A stretch of DNA of 64,000 nucleotides. It comes from RCC1774 sp050330855 (lineage in GTDB: Bacteria > Cyanobacteriota > Cyanobacteriia > Thermosynechococcales > Thermosynechococcaceae). Position 1 is the stretch's first letter; every line of letters begins with the position of its first letter. The stretch is from positions 1 to 64,000 of the forward strand of contig JBHJNL010000063.1 in assembly GCA_050330855.1 (NCBI GenBank), written 5' to 3'. Below the pieces are notes generated by a model. That model worked only from the letters and a program-made list of their open reading frames with translations, searched no databases and was not told the DNA's origin. Both the position numbers and the translations under genes were made by a program. Positions 25,705 through 34,203 of the stretch are shown here, in pieces.

Positions 25705-26670
25705 TTAGTCCCAAAATAGCCCTTTTTTTTCTGGCTCAAGGTTGGCAAGCTTTGTGAGGGTGCCCAGCGGCACGATGGACAGATTATATTGATGGCCTTG
25801 GTTCGTTTGATGTTGCTCAATTTTCTGAGGGAGATCTTGAACAATCTGAGAGCAGTGTTTCATAAAGGTATTGCTCCATTGTCGAATGCATAGGTGATTC
25901 GTCGCGGTCAGCTCGTGCTGGGAGTCCCCAGAATAGGAAATCTCAGCGAGGGGATCAATCTCAAAGTTCTGTAACCACGCATAGGGTGGTCGAGAGGTGT
26001 GCCAGTATTTTGCCGTCAGTTGGGGGCCGAGATACTGGCAAACAGCTTGACTGAGGTGATTGAGATCCTGCAATAGTGTCGTGAGGGATGCGTCTGGTTC
26101 TTCGCTCTCTGGAGATAGAGGGGGAGGAGGCTTAGCTACTGTTTCTTGCTTTAAATCCGCTGTTTCTTGCTTTAAATCCGCTGTTTCTTGCTTTAACTCC
26201 GCTGTTTCTTGCTTTAAATCCGCTGTTTCTTGCTTTAACTCCGCTGTTTCTTGCTTTAGCTCCGCTGTTGCCTGCGCCTTCAGCTCCGTTTTGGCCTGCT
26301 GCTTTTGCCCTACGGTCTTGAAAAAGGCAATAAACGGATCAATATTATCTTCAACTATGGGCTGCCACTTCTTAATGGCTAGGAGTTTGATACGCAAGTC
26401 CTGCTGTCGAGCCAAGATCACCAGGGTGACCTGGGGCTTGAGTTGGTAGGCGTAGCCATAGTAGTCCATGACGGGGAACTCAAAGCTGTCTATGCCCTCC
26501 GGCTGACTCCCTAGGATATTGCCAATAAAACAGGCTACGGCAAGCCGCTTTTGCTCTGGGAAGAGGTGATCTTTGACGCAAAAATAAGGGGCCGCTCCCT
26601 TTTGAATCAAGGCTAGACCCATAACGCTGTCAAGATTGAGCGCTTCCTGAAGAATGTCCTGATGCAACAT
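25705..26670 (-). CDS. Hypothetical protein with heptad-repeat linker
   Basis: A 321-residue protein with three parts. Residues 1-115 (DSVMGLALIQKGAAPYFCVK and following) have alternating strands and helices reminiscent of a roadblock/LC7-type domain, a weak impression. Residues 125-175 are a glutamate-, lysine- and glutamine-rich coiled coil of repeating AELKQET/ADLKQET heptads, followed by a proline spacer (KPPPPLSPESEE). Residues 195-321 form a C-terminal domain of unknown type. It is the first gene of the operon, 86 bases before the V4R gene. Its function is unknown. Confidence 0.7.
   Translation of the reverse strand: MLHQDILQEALNLDSVMGLALIQKGAAPYFCVKDHLFPEQKRLAVACFIGNILGSQPEGIDSFEFPVMDYYGYAYQLKPQVTLVILARQQDLRIKLLAIKKWQPIVEDNIDPFIAFFKTVGQKQQAKTELKAQATAELKQETAELKQETADLKQETAELKQETADLKQETADLKQETVAKPPPPLSPESEEPDASLTTLLQDLNHLSQAVCQYLGPQLTAKYWHTSRPPYAWLQNFEIDPLAEISYSGDSQHELTATNHLCIRQWSNTFMKHCSQIVQDLPQKIEQHQTNQGHQYNLSIVPLGTLTKLANLEPEKKGLFWD
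26140..26265. repeat. Six tandem 21-base repeats
   Basis: Six consecutive units of the form TGTTTCTTGCTTTAAATCCGC occur on the plus strand, differing by one or two bases, each encoding a seven-residue heptad on the minus strand. A decayed seventh copy follows. Near-identity of the units suggests recent expansion by slippage. Confidence 0.88.
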
Positions 26671-26982
26671 GGAGATTAGCTACCTTGGCGTGATGAGGCG
26701 GATCGCAGCAGAACACCATCATGGTGCTTAGCAAAGAAGGGAAGATCCTACGGTCTCTGGATCCTCAACTCAAGGTTAAGCACAAGATAAGGGATTGATC
26801 CACGCTCTCTATGGATAAACGCACCTTTTCCTTGCCGACTTTATCTTTATCTAGGATACCAAAACAGTGAAGGGCTGCGTCAAGGGCAGGAGGGGTTGAT
26901 ATAGCCCCAAACTCTGAGAATTCTTGGGAAGGAGGGATACCCTCCTTCCCAAGAATTCAATGCTCAGCTCTTGAGAGATGGT
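26671..26982. other. Spacer between nadV end and the Pap-like operon
   Basis: About 310 bases without a gene. It should hold the promoter of the minus-strand operon starting at 26670, but I see no clear -35/-10 pair. It includes the long hairpin at 26918-26958. Confidence 0.45.
26918..26958. repeat. Perfect 19-base inverted repeat with 3-base loop
   Basis: GAATTCTTGGGAAGGAGGG (26918-26936) and its exact complement (26940-26958) flank ATA. It lies 25 bases past the nadV stop. It lacks a T tract on both strands, so it could be a terminator, a processing stem or a mobile palindromic repeat. Confidence 0.75.
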
Positions 26983-28362
26983 TCAGCCTTGAATGGCGTT
27001 GGCGCGTACCGCTTCAAAATCATATTCCTTGAGGAGTGTGCCATTTTCATAGACTGTCTCCAAGACGCTCTGAGTCTGTTGAGGCTCGCGTTCAAGGGTA
27101 ATGGTGCGGTAACCCAGCTCATCCCTGATCAGATCAAGGCGGCCTGCTTTACTCCGCTTACCAGGATCGGTGGCGGGGTCTTTGAAGACGGGCGTTGCCG
27201 CCCCGTGAATGTTGATGCTGCTGCACTTGTAGGCAAACCGCTGCGTATCGCGATCTACTCGCTGCAGGAGGGCACCCCCCATGCCAAATGCGACGTTAGA
27301 TGCGCTAAAGCCCTGCTGCGTCATGGCGTCTAAGACTGTGGCGATGCTCTGAGGGTTCATGCCGTCGCCCTGAATCAGACGCACATGCTGGAGAACTTTA
27401 TAGCCTTTGGTATTTTTAACGGTACTAAAGGCTTCTTCTAGTAGGTATAGGCAGCGCATGACGACGGTTTTGGGGTTGCCGGAGTCAGGTCGAATCACCA
27501 CAGTTGCTCCGGAGTCAATCACTTGCTGTTTGAGCTTGCTGCCCCAAAGGTTTGCGATCGCAGTCCAAATATCGTAAGAATCGGACACTACCGCCACCGT
27601 GGCCCCTGGTTGAGCAAAGCGCTGCAGCATATTTTGATAGGCCTCTACTTCTCGTGATCTGCCCCAGGCCGTCATCGTCGAATGCTCTGCTGCCGGAATT
27701 GAGAACCCTGCCATCGGGCAGTTGTAAGTGCGATTGGCGTATAAAACACCCTGGACCGTATCGCTGCCCTTAAAGTTAACGAGGTGTGCCATGCCTCCAA
27801 TCCCTGAAGATTCTCGGCTGGAGGCTCCTCTCGCCCCAAAATCATGGAGTTTAAAGTCAATTTCTGCATCAGGCTGGTCAGCGGTCTTTACTAAATAGTC
27901 GTAGATAAGCTGCCGCAGGTAATAGCTCTGGGTCGCCACCGTGGTCGGATACCAGACCCGAAGCAGCATCGTTTCTAGCCAAGATACCAGCCAGAACGAC
28001 TTAGGATCGGTGGATTCCACCGTCATCAATACATTGTGAACTGGCACCACAGAGCCTTCGGGGACAGCTCCGATTCGCACTGGCAGTCTGCCGTCTAGGC
28101 GCTCAACAATATCAGTGAAGCCTTCCGCATTAAAGGGGACACCGTGGGCTTGATAGAAGGCTTGGGCTTCATCTACCATCCATTGTTCGAGGGGTTGGCT
28201 GAGGTAGGTTTTGAGAATGTACTGCAGTCCGAAGAAAACGGTGGCGGGGTAGCGACCGCCTCGGCTTTCGACATAGGAGAACATGCCCTCAGCACCGGGT
28301 GGATACTGCAGCCAGTGGCTGGCTTTGTAGGAATCGGTGTCGAGCAGAAGGTTATACGTCAT
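26983..28362 (-). CDS. nadV: Nicotinamide phosphoribosyltransferase
   Basis: A 459-residue NAMPT/NadV enzyme that converts nicotinamide and PRPP to nicotinamide mononucleotide. Recognisable segments are LLDTDSYKASHWLQYPPGAE at the N-terminus, FKLHDFGARGASSRESSGIG, and VVIRPDSGNPKTVVMRCL followed by QGDGMNPQSIATVLDAM and the GMGGALLQRVDRDT phosphate-binding region. Length agrees with bacterial NadV. It lies downstream of nadM on the same strand, giving a two-step nicotinamide salvage route to NAD without deamidation, like Synechocystis slr0787-slr0788. Confidence 0.95.
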   Translation of the reverse strand: MTYNLLLDTDSYKASHWLQYPPGAEGMFSYVESRGGRYPATVFFGLQYILKTYLSQPLEQWMVDEAQAFYQAHGVPFNAEGFTDIVERLDGRLPVRIGAVPEGSVVPVHNVLMTVESTDPKSFWLVSWLETMLLRVWYPTTVATQSYYLRQLIYDYLVKTADQPDAEIDFKLHDFGARGASSRESSGIGGMAHLVNFKGSDTVQGVLYANRTYNCPMAGFSIPAAEHSTMTAWGRSREVEAYQNMLQRFAQPGATVAVVSDSYDIWTAIANLWGSKLKQQVIDSGATVVIRPDSGNPKTVVMRCLYLLEEAFSTVKNTKGYKVLQHVRLIQGDGMNPQSIATVLDAMTQQGFSASNVAFGMGGALLQRVDRDTQRFAYKCSSINIHGAATPVFKDPATDPGKRSKAGRLDLIRDELGYRTITLEREPQQTQSVLETVYENGTLLKEYDFEAVRANAIQG

Positions 28363-28511
28363 GGTTTATTCCTTTGTCGCACTCCGCGACAGATAGGTAA
28401 ACTCTCGGTCTATCCGAGAGTTTGGTTTTTAGATGAATAGGGGCGTTTGGTGGTTGCGATCGCTTTTTTAAAGCATTGGTTTACTAGAAATGAGCGTAAG
28501 TTTTGCGCTGG

Positions 28512-28718
28512 CCCCCTAACCCCCAATTCTGGGGGAACACCGCGACGGTATCTATGCTTCCTGAACGGTAGTCATGATTCTCACCAATACAGCTTGCATC
28601 TACGTCAGACGGAAAAGCTTTGGGGGCTTGATATTCCAGTGAATCAATGAGTTAGAGCTTCTGCGATCATTTGGAGTCCTCGTACACTCTCCCCCCAGAA
28701 TTGGGGGGCCGGGGGGCT
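28512..28718. repeat. Inverted pair of C/G-rich palindromic repeats
   Basis: Left arm at 28512-28537 (CCCCCTAACCCCCAATTC and following), right arm at 28687-28718 (CTCTCCCCCCAGAATTGGGG and following), in opposite orientation about 150 bases apart. Each arm is itself palindromic around AATT. The pair lies in the 425-base nadM-nadV gap. A second pair of the same type occurs at 60294-60530. Confidence 0.75.
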
Positions 28719-28787
28719 AATGCAGGAGATCTAACGTGTCCTGTAATTTCGCTAGCAATAGCTAGCCAAGCTTTATACCGAACGCAG

Positions 28788-29810
28788 CTAAATCTGACTA
28801 ATAAAGTGCTGAATAATATGAAAGTGATCCTCATAAAAGCGAGGCTCATTTTTCTCCAGGCTCGACAAAGACATCCACCAGGCTTTGTTGGCATCATCAC
28901 TGCCTTTGACGCGGGGCAGTGGACCCGACTTGAGCTGAATAAAAAACGCATGGGTAATCGTGCGGCCCCGCTGAGAGCGATCGGGGTTATCGAACACCTG
29001 TCGCCCCACAATTGACCCTTTCAGCACTGGGGCTGGGACTTTAATCCCTGTTTCTTCTTTCAGCTCCCGAAGCATCGCCTGCTCCAGCGTTTCTAAGGCA
29101 TTAATAAAGCCGCCGGGCAGTGCCACAAGTCCTTTGCCCGGTGAGGCTTTACGGCGCACCATCAGCACATGACCCGACTGCACCACCACCGCATCTACTG
29201 TGACGTGGGTGGGTGGATAGGGGGCAACCGACCAGGACGCTTTGTATTGCTGAATAAATCGCCATTCTTCGCTGAGCCGTTGATATTCAGGGTCTGACTG
29301 AAACGTTTTCAGGTCTTCAATGATAGAGGAGGGCAGTTGTGACGCCTGCTTCCAATCATCGCCACTGCTGAAGTAACGAGTCCGAATCTCGGTGGCGTTC
29401 AGTGCTTGGTAGTTATCGATGGGCACATAGTCCCACTGCGGAAACAGATCGAGGTAGTAGGAACTATTGTCTTTCTGGTGGCCGATGATGGCGACGTGAT
29501 CTGAAGCGTCGGTGATCATCTCCACTTGCTTTTGAATATCGGAAACCCAGAGGTTATCGCTATAGAGGCGATCGCGCACGTAGGCAAAGATGATGCGATC
29601 GCGCGTGGCGGCATCAAAGCAGCCAGAGATCATCGATTGCCGATGTTCTGAACTCCAAGGGTTTTTGATATTGGGGGCGACTTGGTGGCTCCCTAAAAAA
29701 ATAATAACCACCTCTGACAACTGCAGCGCCTTTTCGACGGTGTACAGATGCCCTAAGTGGAACGGCTGAAATCTACCAATGTAGACACAGTGGCTGTATT
29801 TATAATTCAT
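28788..29810 (-). CDS. nadM: Bifunctional NMN adenylyltransferase / Nudix hydrolase
   Basis: A 340-residue fusion. Residues 1-180 are the nucleotidyltransferase (YIGRFQPFHLGHLYTVEKAL with the HxGH-type motif, and PWSSEHRQSMI), which adenylates NMN to NAD. Residues 200-340 are a Nudix domain with the box GGFINALETLEQAMLRELKE followed by ETGI, an ADP-ribose-type pyrophosphatase in Synechocystis Slr0787. It precedes nadV on the minus strand; the gap contains repeats, so co-transcription is uncertain. It is divergent from the HNH cassette. Confidence 0.94.
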   Translation of the reverse strand: MNYKYSHCVYIGRFQPFHLGHLYTVEKALQLSEVVIIFLGSHQVAPNIKNPWSSEHRQSMISGCFDAATRDRIIFAYVRDRLYSDNLWVSDIQKQVEMITDASDHVAIIGHQKDNSSYYLDLFPQWDYVPIDNYQALNATEIRTRYFSSGDDWKQASQLPSSIIEDLKTFQSDPEYQRLSEEWRFIQQYKASWSVAPYPPTHVTVDAVVVQSGHVLMVRRKASPGKGLVALPGGFINALETLEQAMLRELKEETGIKVPAPVLKGSIVGRQVFDNPDRSQRGRTITHAFFIQLKSGPLPRVKGSDDANKAWWMSLSSLEKNEPRFYEDHFHIIQHFISQI

Positions 29811-29882
29811 CCCAGACTCCCTAGGAAAAAGTGGTGCCTTCTCTCCGAAGACGTGATCCTAAGCTAATCAATCAGATTTGAT

Positions 29883-30392
29883 TTGTCAACGAGGGCTGGC
29901 ATTCTCATACACGAAAAGCGAGTCAAAGAACCAACAAGAAGTGGGTATTATGAAATTACGGATCTACGCAACCGCCTAAGCATGGATAAGACTCAAGCCA
30001 TCAACCGCGCCCACGATAAGGGATGGACAAAAGAAGACGCAAAACGTTCCTTTGAAGAGATTAAATTCCCTGCAGGCGAGGAATTAGTTGTAGATGCCTT
30101 ATTGCGCTTTGCTGGGCCTGAACTCAAACGTCGTCAGTATTTACAGGGCGCTCAGAAGGGACAAGCAACCAAAAATAAGAACCTTCTCAATAAGCTTGAG
30201 ACGAAGCATCAGCAAATGATTGATGACTACGAAGGTCAGCTTTCTAGTGATCGCAGCAATTTTGTAGGGGCGATTAGAGTTGTCTATGCAGCAGCTAAGC
30301 GTTTTGGCTATCAGGACGCCTGGATCGAGAGTCTTCTCGCAACTTATGACGACTATGACTCTAATCAAAAGACGAGTCAAGAAGTTGCATGA
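29883..30392 (+). CDS. Hypothetical protein, first gene of HNH cassette
   Basis: A 169-residue hydrophilic protein that I do not recognise. It is helical and charged (DKTQAINRAHDKGWTKEDAK, ELKRRQYLQGAQKGQ), with no membrane segment, metal motif or catalytic signature. The start is weak: the frame opens with TTG, and the first in-frame ATG is at 29982, giving 136 residues. The 3' end overlaps the next gene by four bases (ATGA). The region is visibly richer in A/T than its neighbours, suggesting transfer. Confidence 0.62.
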   Translation: MSTRAGILIHEKRVKEPTRSGYYEITDLRNRLSMDKTQAINRAHDKGWTKEDAKRSFEEIKFPAGEELVVDALLRFAGPELKRRQYLQGAQKGQATKNKNLLNKLETKHQQMIDDYEGQLSSDRSNFVGAIRVVYAAAKRFGYQDAWIESLLATYDDYDSNQKTSQEVA

Positions 30393-30751
30393 ATATCACT
30401 CGCCATCACCTGATCGGCTTTGGAGCAACTCAGTATCTGGCTAAAAAACTGACACATTCTCTATCGGTTCAGGGCAAGTCACAGCGTTCCAATCTCTATA
30501 AGGCTAGTGATGTTTTAAGAACAGCATCTGCATACCACTCTAAATCCCGTATTCATCATGCCACGAAGACTTCTCTATCAAGGCTTATTCAGCAACTCAA
30601 AGCTGTTTCAGAAAATGTAGTAAGAGTTCCTTTTGGTGCTCCTGAGACAGATGCATCTCCTTTTATAAAGCAGTTGCTCAAGCCACGGAAGACAAATATC
30701 TATAAGCTTGAGTCTGCGGCTCTCAAAGGAAAGCAGGCGAATGGTCTCTAG
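30389..30751 (+). CDS. Hypothetical basic protein, second gene of HNH cassette
   Basis: A 120-residue basic, serine-rich protein (TRHHLIGFGATQYLAKKLTH, then KSQRSNLYKASDVLRTASAY). I do not recognise a family. The high lysine/arginine content could suit nucleic acid binding, which is only an inference. It overlaps the preceding gene by four bases and the following HNH gene by eleven, so the three are probably translated as one unit. Confidence 0.6.
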   Translation: MNITRHHLIGFGATQYLAKKLTHSLSVQGKSQRSNLYKASDVLRTASAYHSKSRIHHATKTSLSRLIQQLKAVSENVVRVPFGAPETDASPFIKQLLKPRKTNIYKLESAALKGKQANGL

Positions 30752-31097
30752 ATCCCAGAAATTTGTAGAACGGCTGCTAAAGGCGTTTAAAACTCCAACG
30801 CTTCAAGCACACCGTGATGAGGCAGAACGTATTCGGCACAAGAATTCTCCCAGAAATATTTACAGTCGCTGGCGCAGCTCCCAGGAAGGCAAGCAATGGA
30901 AGGAGAAAGAATATCAGCGAATAAATGGGAAATGTCCTGGTCATAGCTGTGGACATATTTTCCCAGGGATTGACTATTTTACGATTGATCATATTCGACC
31001 AATATCTAAGTACCCAGACCTAGCCATCGATACAAAAAATCTTCAACTACTTTGCGATCGTTGCAATCGAAAAAAGAGTGACTCGTTAGAATCTTGA
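30741..31097 (+). CDS. HNH endonuclease
   Basis: A 118-residue protein with an HNH nuclease domain in its C-terminal half: a zinc-knuckle-type pair (CPGHSCGH), catalytic TIDHIRPISKYPDLAIDTKN, then LQLLCDRCNRKKSD with the closing CxxC. The N-terminal half is basic. The ATG at 30741 is chosen over an upstream in-frame start at 30708; it overlaps the preceding gene by eleven bases. Small stand-alone HNH proteins serve in phages, mobile introns, restriction and anti-phage systems; the partners here do not decide which. Confidence 0.82.
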   Translation: MVSRSQKFVERLLKAFKTPTLQAHRDEAERIRHKNSPRNIYSRWRSSQEGKQWKEKEYQRINGKCPGHSCGHIFPGIDYFTIDHIRPISKYPDLAIDTKNLQLLCDRCNRKKSDSLES

Positions 31098-31308
31098 GAC
31101 TGCTGTAGGCCTAGGGCCTGCCTGAGTTGACATAACGTTACTTCTGACTCATCTTTGGTATGCTCCCCGCCGTTCAGGTCGTCGTGCATCTATAGCTTAA
31201 TCACCTTAATCTAAGCCCGCTTAGCCCAAAACATTGACTGATCACCAAAGTGAAAAGCGATGTATCCTTCTAGTTCCATGATAGTGCTGTAGTTCTTAAA
31301 CAAACTGA

Positions 31309-32700
31309 CTATTTCCCAATGCAAAATCGGCTAAAAATACGTTCTAGAACTGATTCTGTGGCTTCTTCGCCGGTTATTTCGCCCAGGGCATGAATGGCCC
31401 CACGGAGGTCAATGGTCCAAAAGTCGAGGGGGAGCTGCTCTGCGATCGCAACAAACACATGCTCTAGTGCCCCCTTTGCCTCAGTGAGTGCTGCTGCCTG
31501 CCGCTGATTAATCGCAACCTCCAGATCCGCCGCTTGCAAACCGGCTTGGGCGATGGCAAGGATGGCCTCTTCTAAACCTTTAATGCCTTGCTGCTGGGCC
31601 GCTACCGTTGTGACGACATGGGTAATCGATGAGGGAGCGTGGACCTGATCGGCGGCGGCGAGATCAACTTTATTGATCACTAAAATCAGGGGGCGATCTT
31701 GTACGGTTTCATAAAGCTGCTGATCGGCGGCGGTCCAGCCTGCTTCGGCATCGACGGTGAGCAACACTAAGTCAGCACTCTGGGCTGCGGTTTGCGATCG
31801 CATCACCCCCAGTTGTTCCACTGGATCTAATGTTTCTCGAATCCCAGCGGTATCGAGGACCTGGACAGGGATGCCGCCCACCACCAACTGCGACTCGACC
31901 ACATCGCGGGTCGTGCCGGGCAGATCGGTGACAATGGCGCGATCGCTGCGACTCCATGCATTGAGCAAGCTGGACTTACCGACGTTAGGACGGCCTACTA
32001 TGGCGACTTTCAACCCGGAGCGCAATAGCTCACCCTGATCGGCAGTGGCTAAAATCTGCTGGAGTTGAGTTGCAATCTGCCGAAGCTGCGTCTGGACCTG
32101 GGCTTCATCTAGGGGGGGTAGATCATCTTCAAAGTCTATCCGGGCCTCGATTTCAGCCAATACATCTAAGCAAGACTGTCTCAGTTGACGGATGGGGTGC
32201 GCGAGTTTCCCTTGAAGTCCGGCGAGGGCCGTTTGAGCCGCCTGCGGCGACTGCGCCCCCACCAGATCGGCAATACTTTCGGCCTGGGTTAGATCTAGCC
32301 GCCCGTTGAGAAAAGCCCGTAGGGTAAATTCACCGGGTTGAGCCAGCTTGCCCCCGGCCTCGATACAGGCCTGTAGAACCTGCTGGACGGCAATGATGCC
32401 GCCGTGACAGTGGAACTCGACCACATCTTCGCGGGTGTAGGAACGGGGGGCCAGCATTAACAGAAGCAAGGCTTCATCAATGATTTGGTTTGTGGCCGGA
32501 TCTTGAATATGGCCGTAGAGAATGCGGTGGCTTTCCCATTTTTGGGTGCCGGGGGAGTGGAAGAGTTGGGTTGCGATCGCAACGGCCTCTGGCCCCGATA
32601 GTCGAACCACCCCAATACTGCCCTGCTGGGGAACAATCGCAGTGGCAATGGCTGCGATCGTGGAGGCTGCAGAGATTGGTGGTTTAGGGGATTCAGGCAA
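31309..32700 (-). CDS. mnmE: tRNA modification GTPase MnmE
   Basis: A 463-residue MnmE. With MnmG it installs the 5-carboxymethylaminomethyl group on wobble uridine of several tRNAs. The N-terminal folate-binding domain (1-120) has TIAAIATAIVPQQGSIGVVR. The G domain has GRPNVGKSSLLNAW, DLPGTTRD, DTAGIRET and NKVD, followed by the helical domain and the catalytic C-terminal FCIGK. Length is normal. MnmG is not in the window. The downstream HNH cassette is convergent. Confidence 0.97.
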   Translation of the reverse strand: MPESPKPPISAASTIAAIATAIVPQQGSIGVVRLSGPEAVAIATQLFHSPGTQKWESHRILYGHIQDPATNQIIDEALLLLMLAPRSYTREDVVEFHCHGGIIAVQQVLQACIEAGGKLAQPGEFTLRAFLNGRLDLTQAESIADLVGAQSPQAAQTALAGLQGKLAHPIRQLRQSCLDVLAEIEARIDFEDDLPPLDEAQVQTQLRQIATQLQQILATADQGELLRSGLKVAIVGRPNVGKSSLLNAWSRSDRAIVTDLPGTTRDVVESQLVVGGIPVQVLDTAGIRETLDPVEQLGVMRSQTAAQSADLVLLTVDAEAGWTAADQQLYETVQDRPLILVINKVDLAAADQVHAPSSITHVVTTVAAQQQGIKGLEEAILAIAQAGLQAADLEVAINQRQAAALTEAKGALEHVFVAIAEQLPLDFWTIDLRGAIHALGEITGEEATESVLERIFSRFCIGK

Positions 32701-32765
32701 AACTTGAGTGTGATTAAGAAGGGTATTGGCGTGTAAGTCGATTCAACCACAAATCGACAGCACCA

Positions 32766-33098
32766 TTATCGTCTGTTATTACGGTGCCTTCTGTTTTCGA
32801 GTTTTGCTTTGGTGCCTCTAATAATAATCAAGAGGGGTAGAGCAACTAGAAGTAATACGGGCAACAGCTCAAACGCGGCGAAGGCAATGATTGGGATCAA
32901 AATTAAAAAAATTAGGCCTCCCAGCATCATCCAACTTGAGAACAAGACCCACCAAGGCATCTGTCCTCCTGCAAATCCGCGAGAGGCTCTACCCCGCAGA
33001 TATATCTCACCGATGGGATCGTAGCCTGATGGAATTTTTTCGTAATACGGAGAATGTGAAGCAACCGGCCAATCAACCGAGAGCGTCTTTTGATTCAA
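32766..33098 (-). CDS. Small membrane protein of unknown function
   Basis: Up to 110 residues with two adjacent hydrophobic stretches (MPWWVLFSSWMMLGGLIFLI, then AFELLPVLLLVALPLLIII) and a strongly basic C-terminus (KAKLENRRHRNNRR), predicting two membrane helices with the tail inside. The frame opens with TTG at 33098; an ATG at 32960 would keep only the membrane part. I do not recognise a family. It is upstream of mnmE on the same strand. Confidence 0.5.
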   Translation of the reverse strand: MNQKTLSVDWPVASHSPYYEKIPSGYDPIGEIYLRGRASRGFAGGQMPWWVLFSSWMMLGGLIFLILIPIIAFAAFELLPVLLLVALPLLIIIRGTKAKLENRRHRNNRR

Positions 33099-33259
33099 CT
33101 CTCGGCTTGGTAGAAATTGGCTTGGTGTGTCAACATGGGGCAGACCCTAGTAAGGGAAGTGCTCGATTGACCGATAATCAGCGCCACCGAACAGTCTGAT
33201 AGCAGAATGAGACTTTTCTTGGCCTAATACAGTGACCACACTCACTTATCTACTTGAGA

Positions 33260-34102
33260 TCAATCACAGTTTCCCTTGCCCATACTGTCAAGCAAAGCTT
33301 CTTTATTCTTTACAGCCTCGTGTTTCACTACAGCCTTAAACTGCTGCTCCCACTGTAGAAAATTATTTTTACCCTGCTGAACATAGGGCGACCAAGCAAT
33401 GAGCTGAATCATGGCCCGATTCAACAGCGAAAACGGAAATCGCATCGGTCGCACAAAATCTAAAAACAAAATCACGCGTATCTCATCGGTCCGATTCCAG
33501 GCTGCGTGGTGATAGGTATCATCAAACACGAGGCTGTTACCCTCAGCCCAAGCACGAGTCTGTGTCCCGACCCGAATGCCGCACTGTGGGGCCTCTTCGG
33601 TGGGCACCTTCAGCGCAAGGTGGTAGCGCAACACGCCCTTATAGGGACCGCGATGCTCAATAATTTCTTTGTGGGGCAGCAGAATTGAAAAGAACGCCGT
33701 CTTCATTCCTGGAATGCTTTCGATCAGGCGAGTCGTTTCTGGGCAGCGAGCGCAGCTCTCATGGGCTTTATAGCCATAGGCATAGAGAAAATAGGTTTTC
33801 CAGAGATCGTCTTGGGTGAGATCGTACTGATCAGTCGAAATATCCTGAAAGTTGGGAAGATGCTGAAGCTGTTTGAGAATAGCGTCGAGTTCAGCGCGAA
33901 TGGTCGTCCAATTTGTTTCTATCTCCGCAATCCAGCCAAACTGATCGGTGTCAAAGAACATCGCCTCACCGACCAGAGAATTCTGGGCAATCGATCGCTC
34001 TAGCGATCGCACTAAGGCCTCGCCCTGAGCCATCAAAAACTGATGCTGACGCTCCTTCACTCTGGAATAGGTCGTTTTTAGACTTTTAGCTAGATTTGTC
34101 AT
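33260..34102 (-). CDS. Aspartyl/asparaginyl beta-hydroxylase family protein
   Basis: A 280-residue protein with the Asp/Arg hydroxylase double-stranded beta-helix: IIEHRGPYKGVLRYHLALKV, then AWAEGNSLVFDDTYHHAAWN and RTDEIRVILFLDFVRP. The histidines and arginine are those expected for Fe(II) and 2-oxoglutarate binding in this family. The N-terminal 90 residues are helical. The ATG at 34102 is chosen because the longer frame to 34156 overlaps the divergent aldolase gene region. The substrate is unknown; bacterial relatives modify proteins or lipids. Confidence 0.82.
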   Translation of the reverse strand: MTNLAKSLKTTYSRVKERQHQFLMAQGEALVRSLERSIAQNSLVGEAMFFDTDQFGWIAEIETNWTTIRAELDAILKQLQHLPNFQDISTDQYDLTQDDLWKTYFLYAYGYKAHESCARCPETTRLIESIPGMKTAFFSILLPHKEIIEHRGPYKGVLRYHLALKVPTEEAPQCGIRVGTQTRAWAEGNSLVFDDTYHHAAWNRTDEIRVILFLDFVRPMRFPFSLLNRAMIQLIAWSPYVQQGKNNFLQWEQQFKAVVKHEAVKNKEALLDSMGKGNCD

Positions 34103-34203
34103 GGATCTATCAAGGCTTTGGCAAGACTTTGGATGGGGCCGTATATTCACGCGCAAGTCAGAATGCTACGGTTCAGTGTGATTCCCTATGGTTTGCTCTC
34201 CCT

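Noticed and set aside
26140..26265. Possible CRISPR-like array
   Set aside because: The 21-base units are contiguous without spacers and encode coiled-coil heptads.
28447..28650. Plus-strand reading frame of 67 codons between nadM and nadV
   Set aside because: It runs through the palindromic repeat and has no protein features.
28667..29015. Overlapping reading frames on both strands at the end of nadM
   Set aside because: They begin in the C/G-rich repeat and run antisense or out of frame to nadM.
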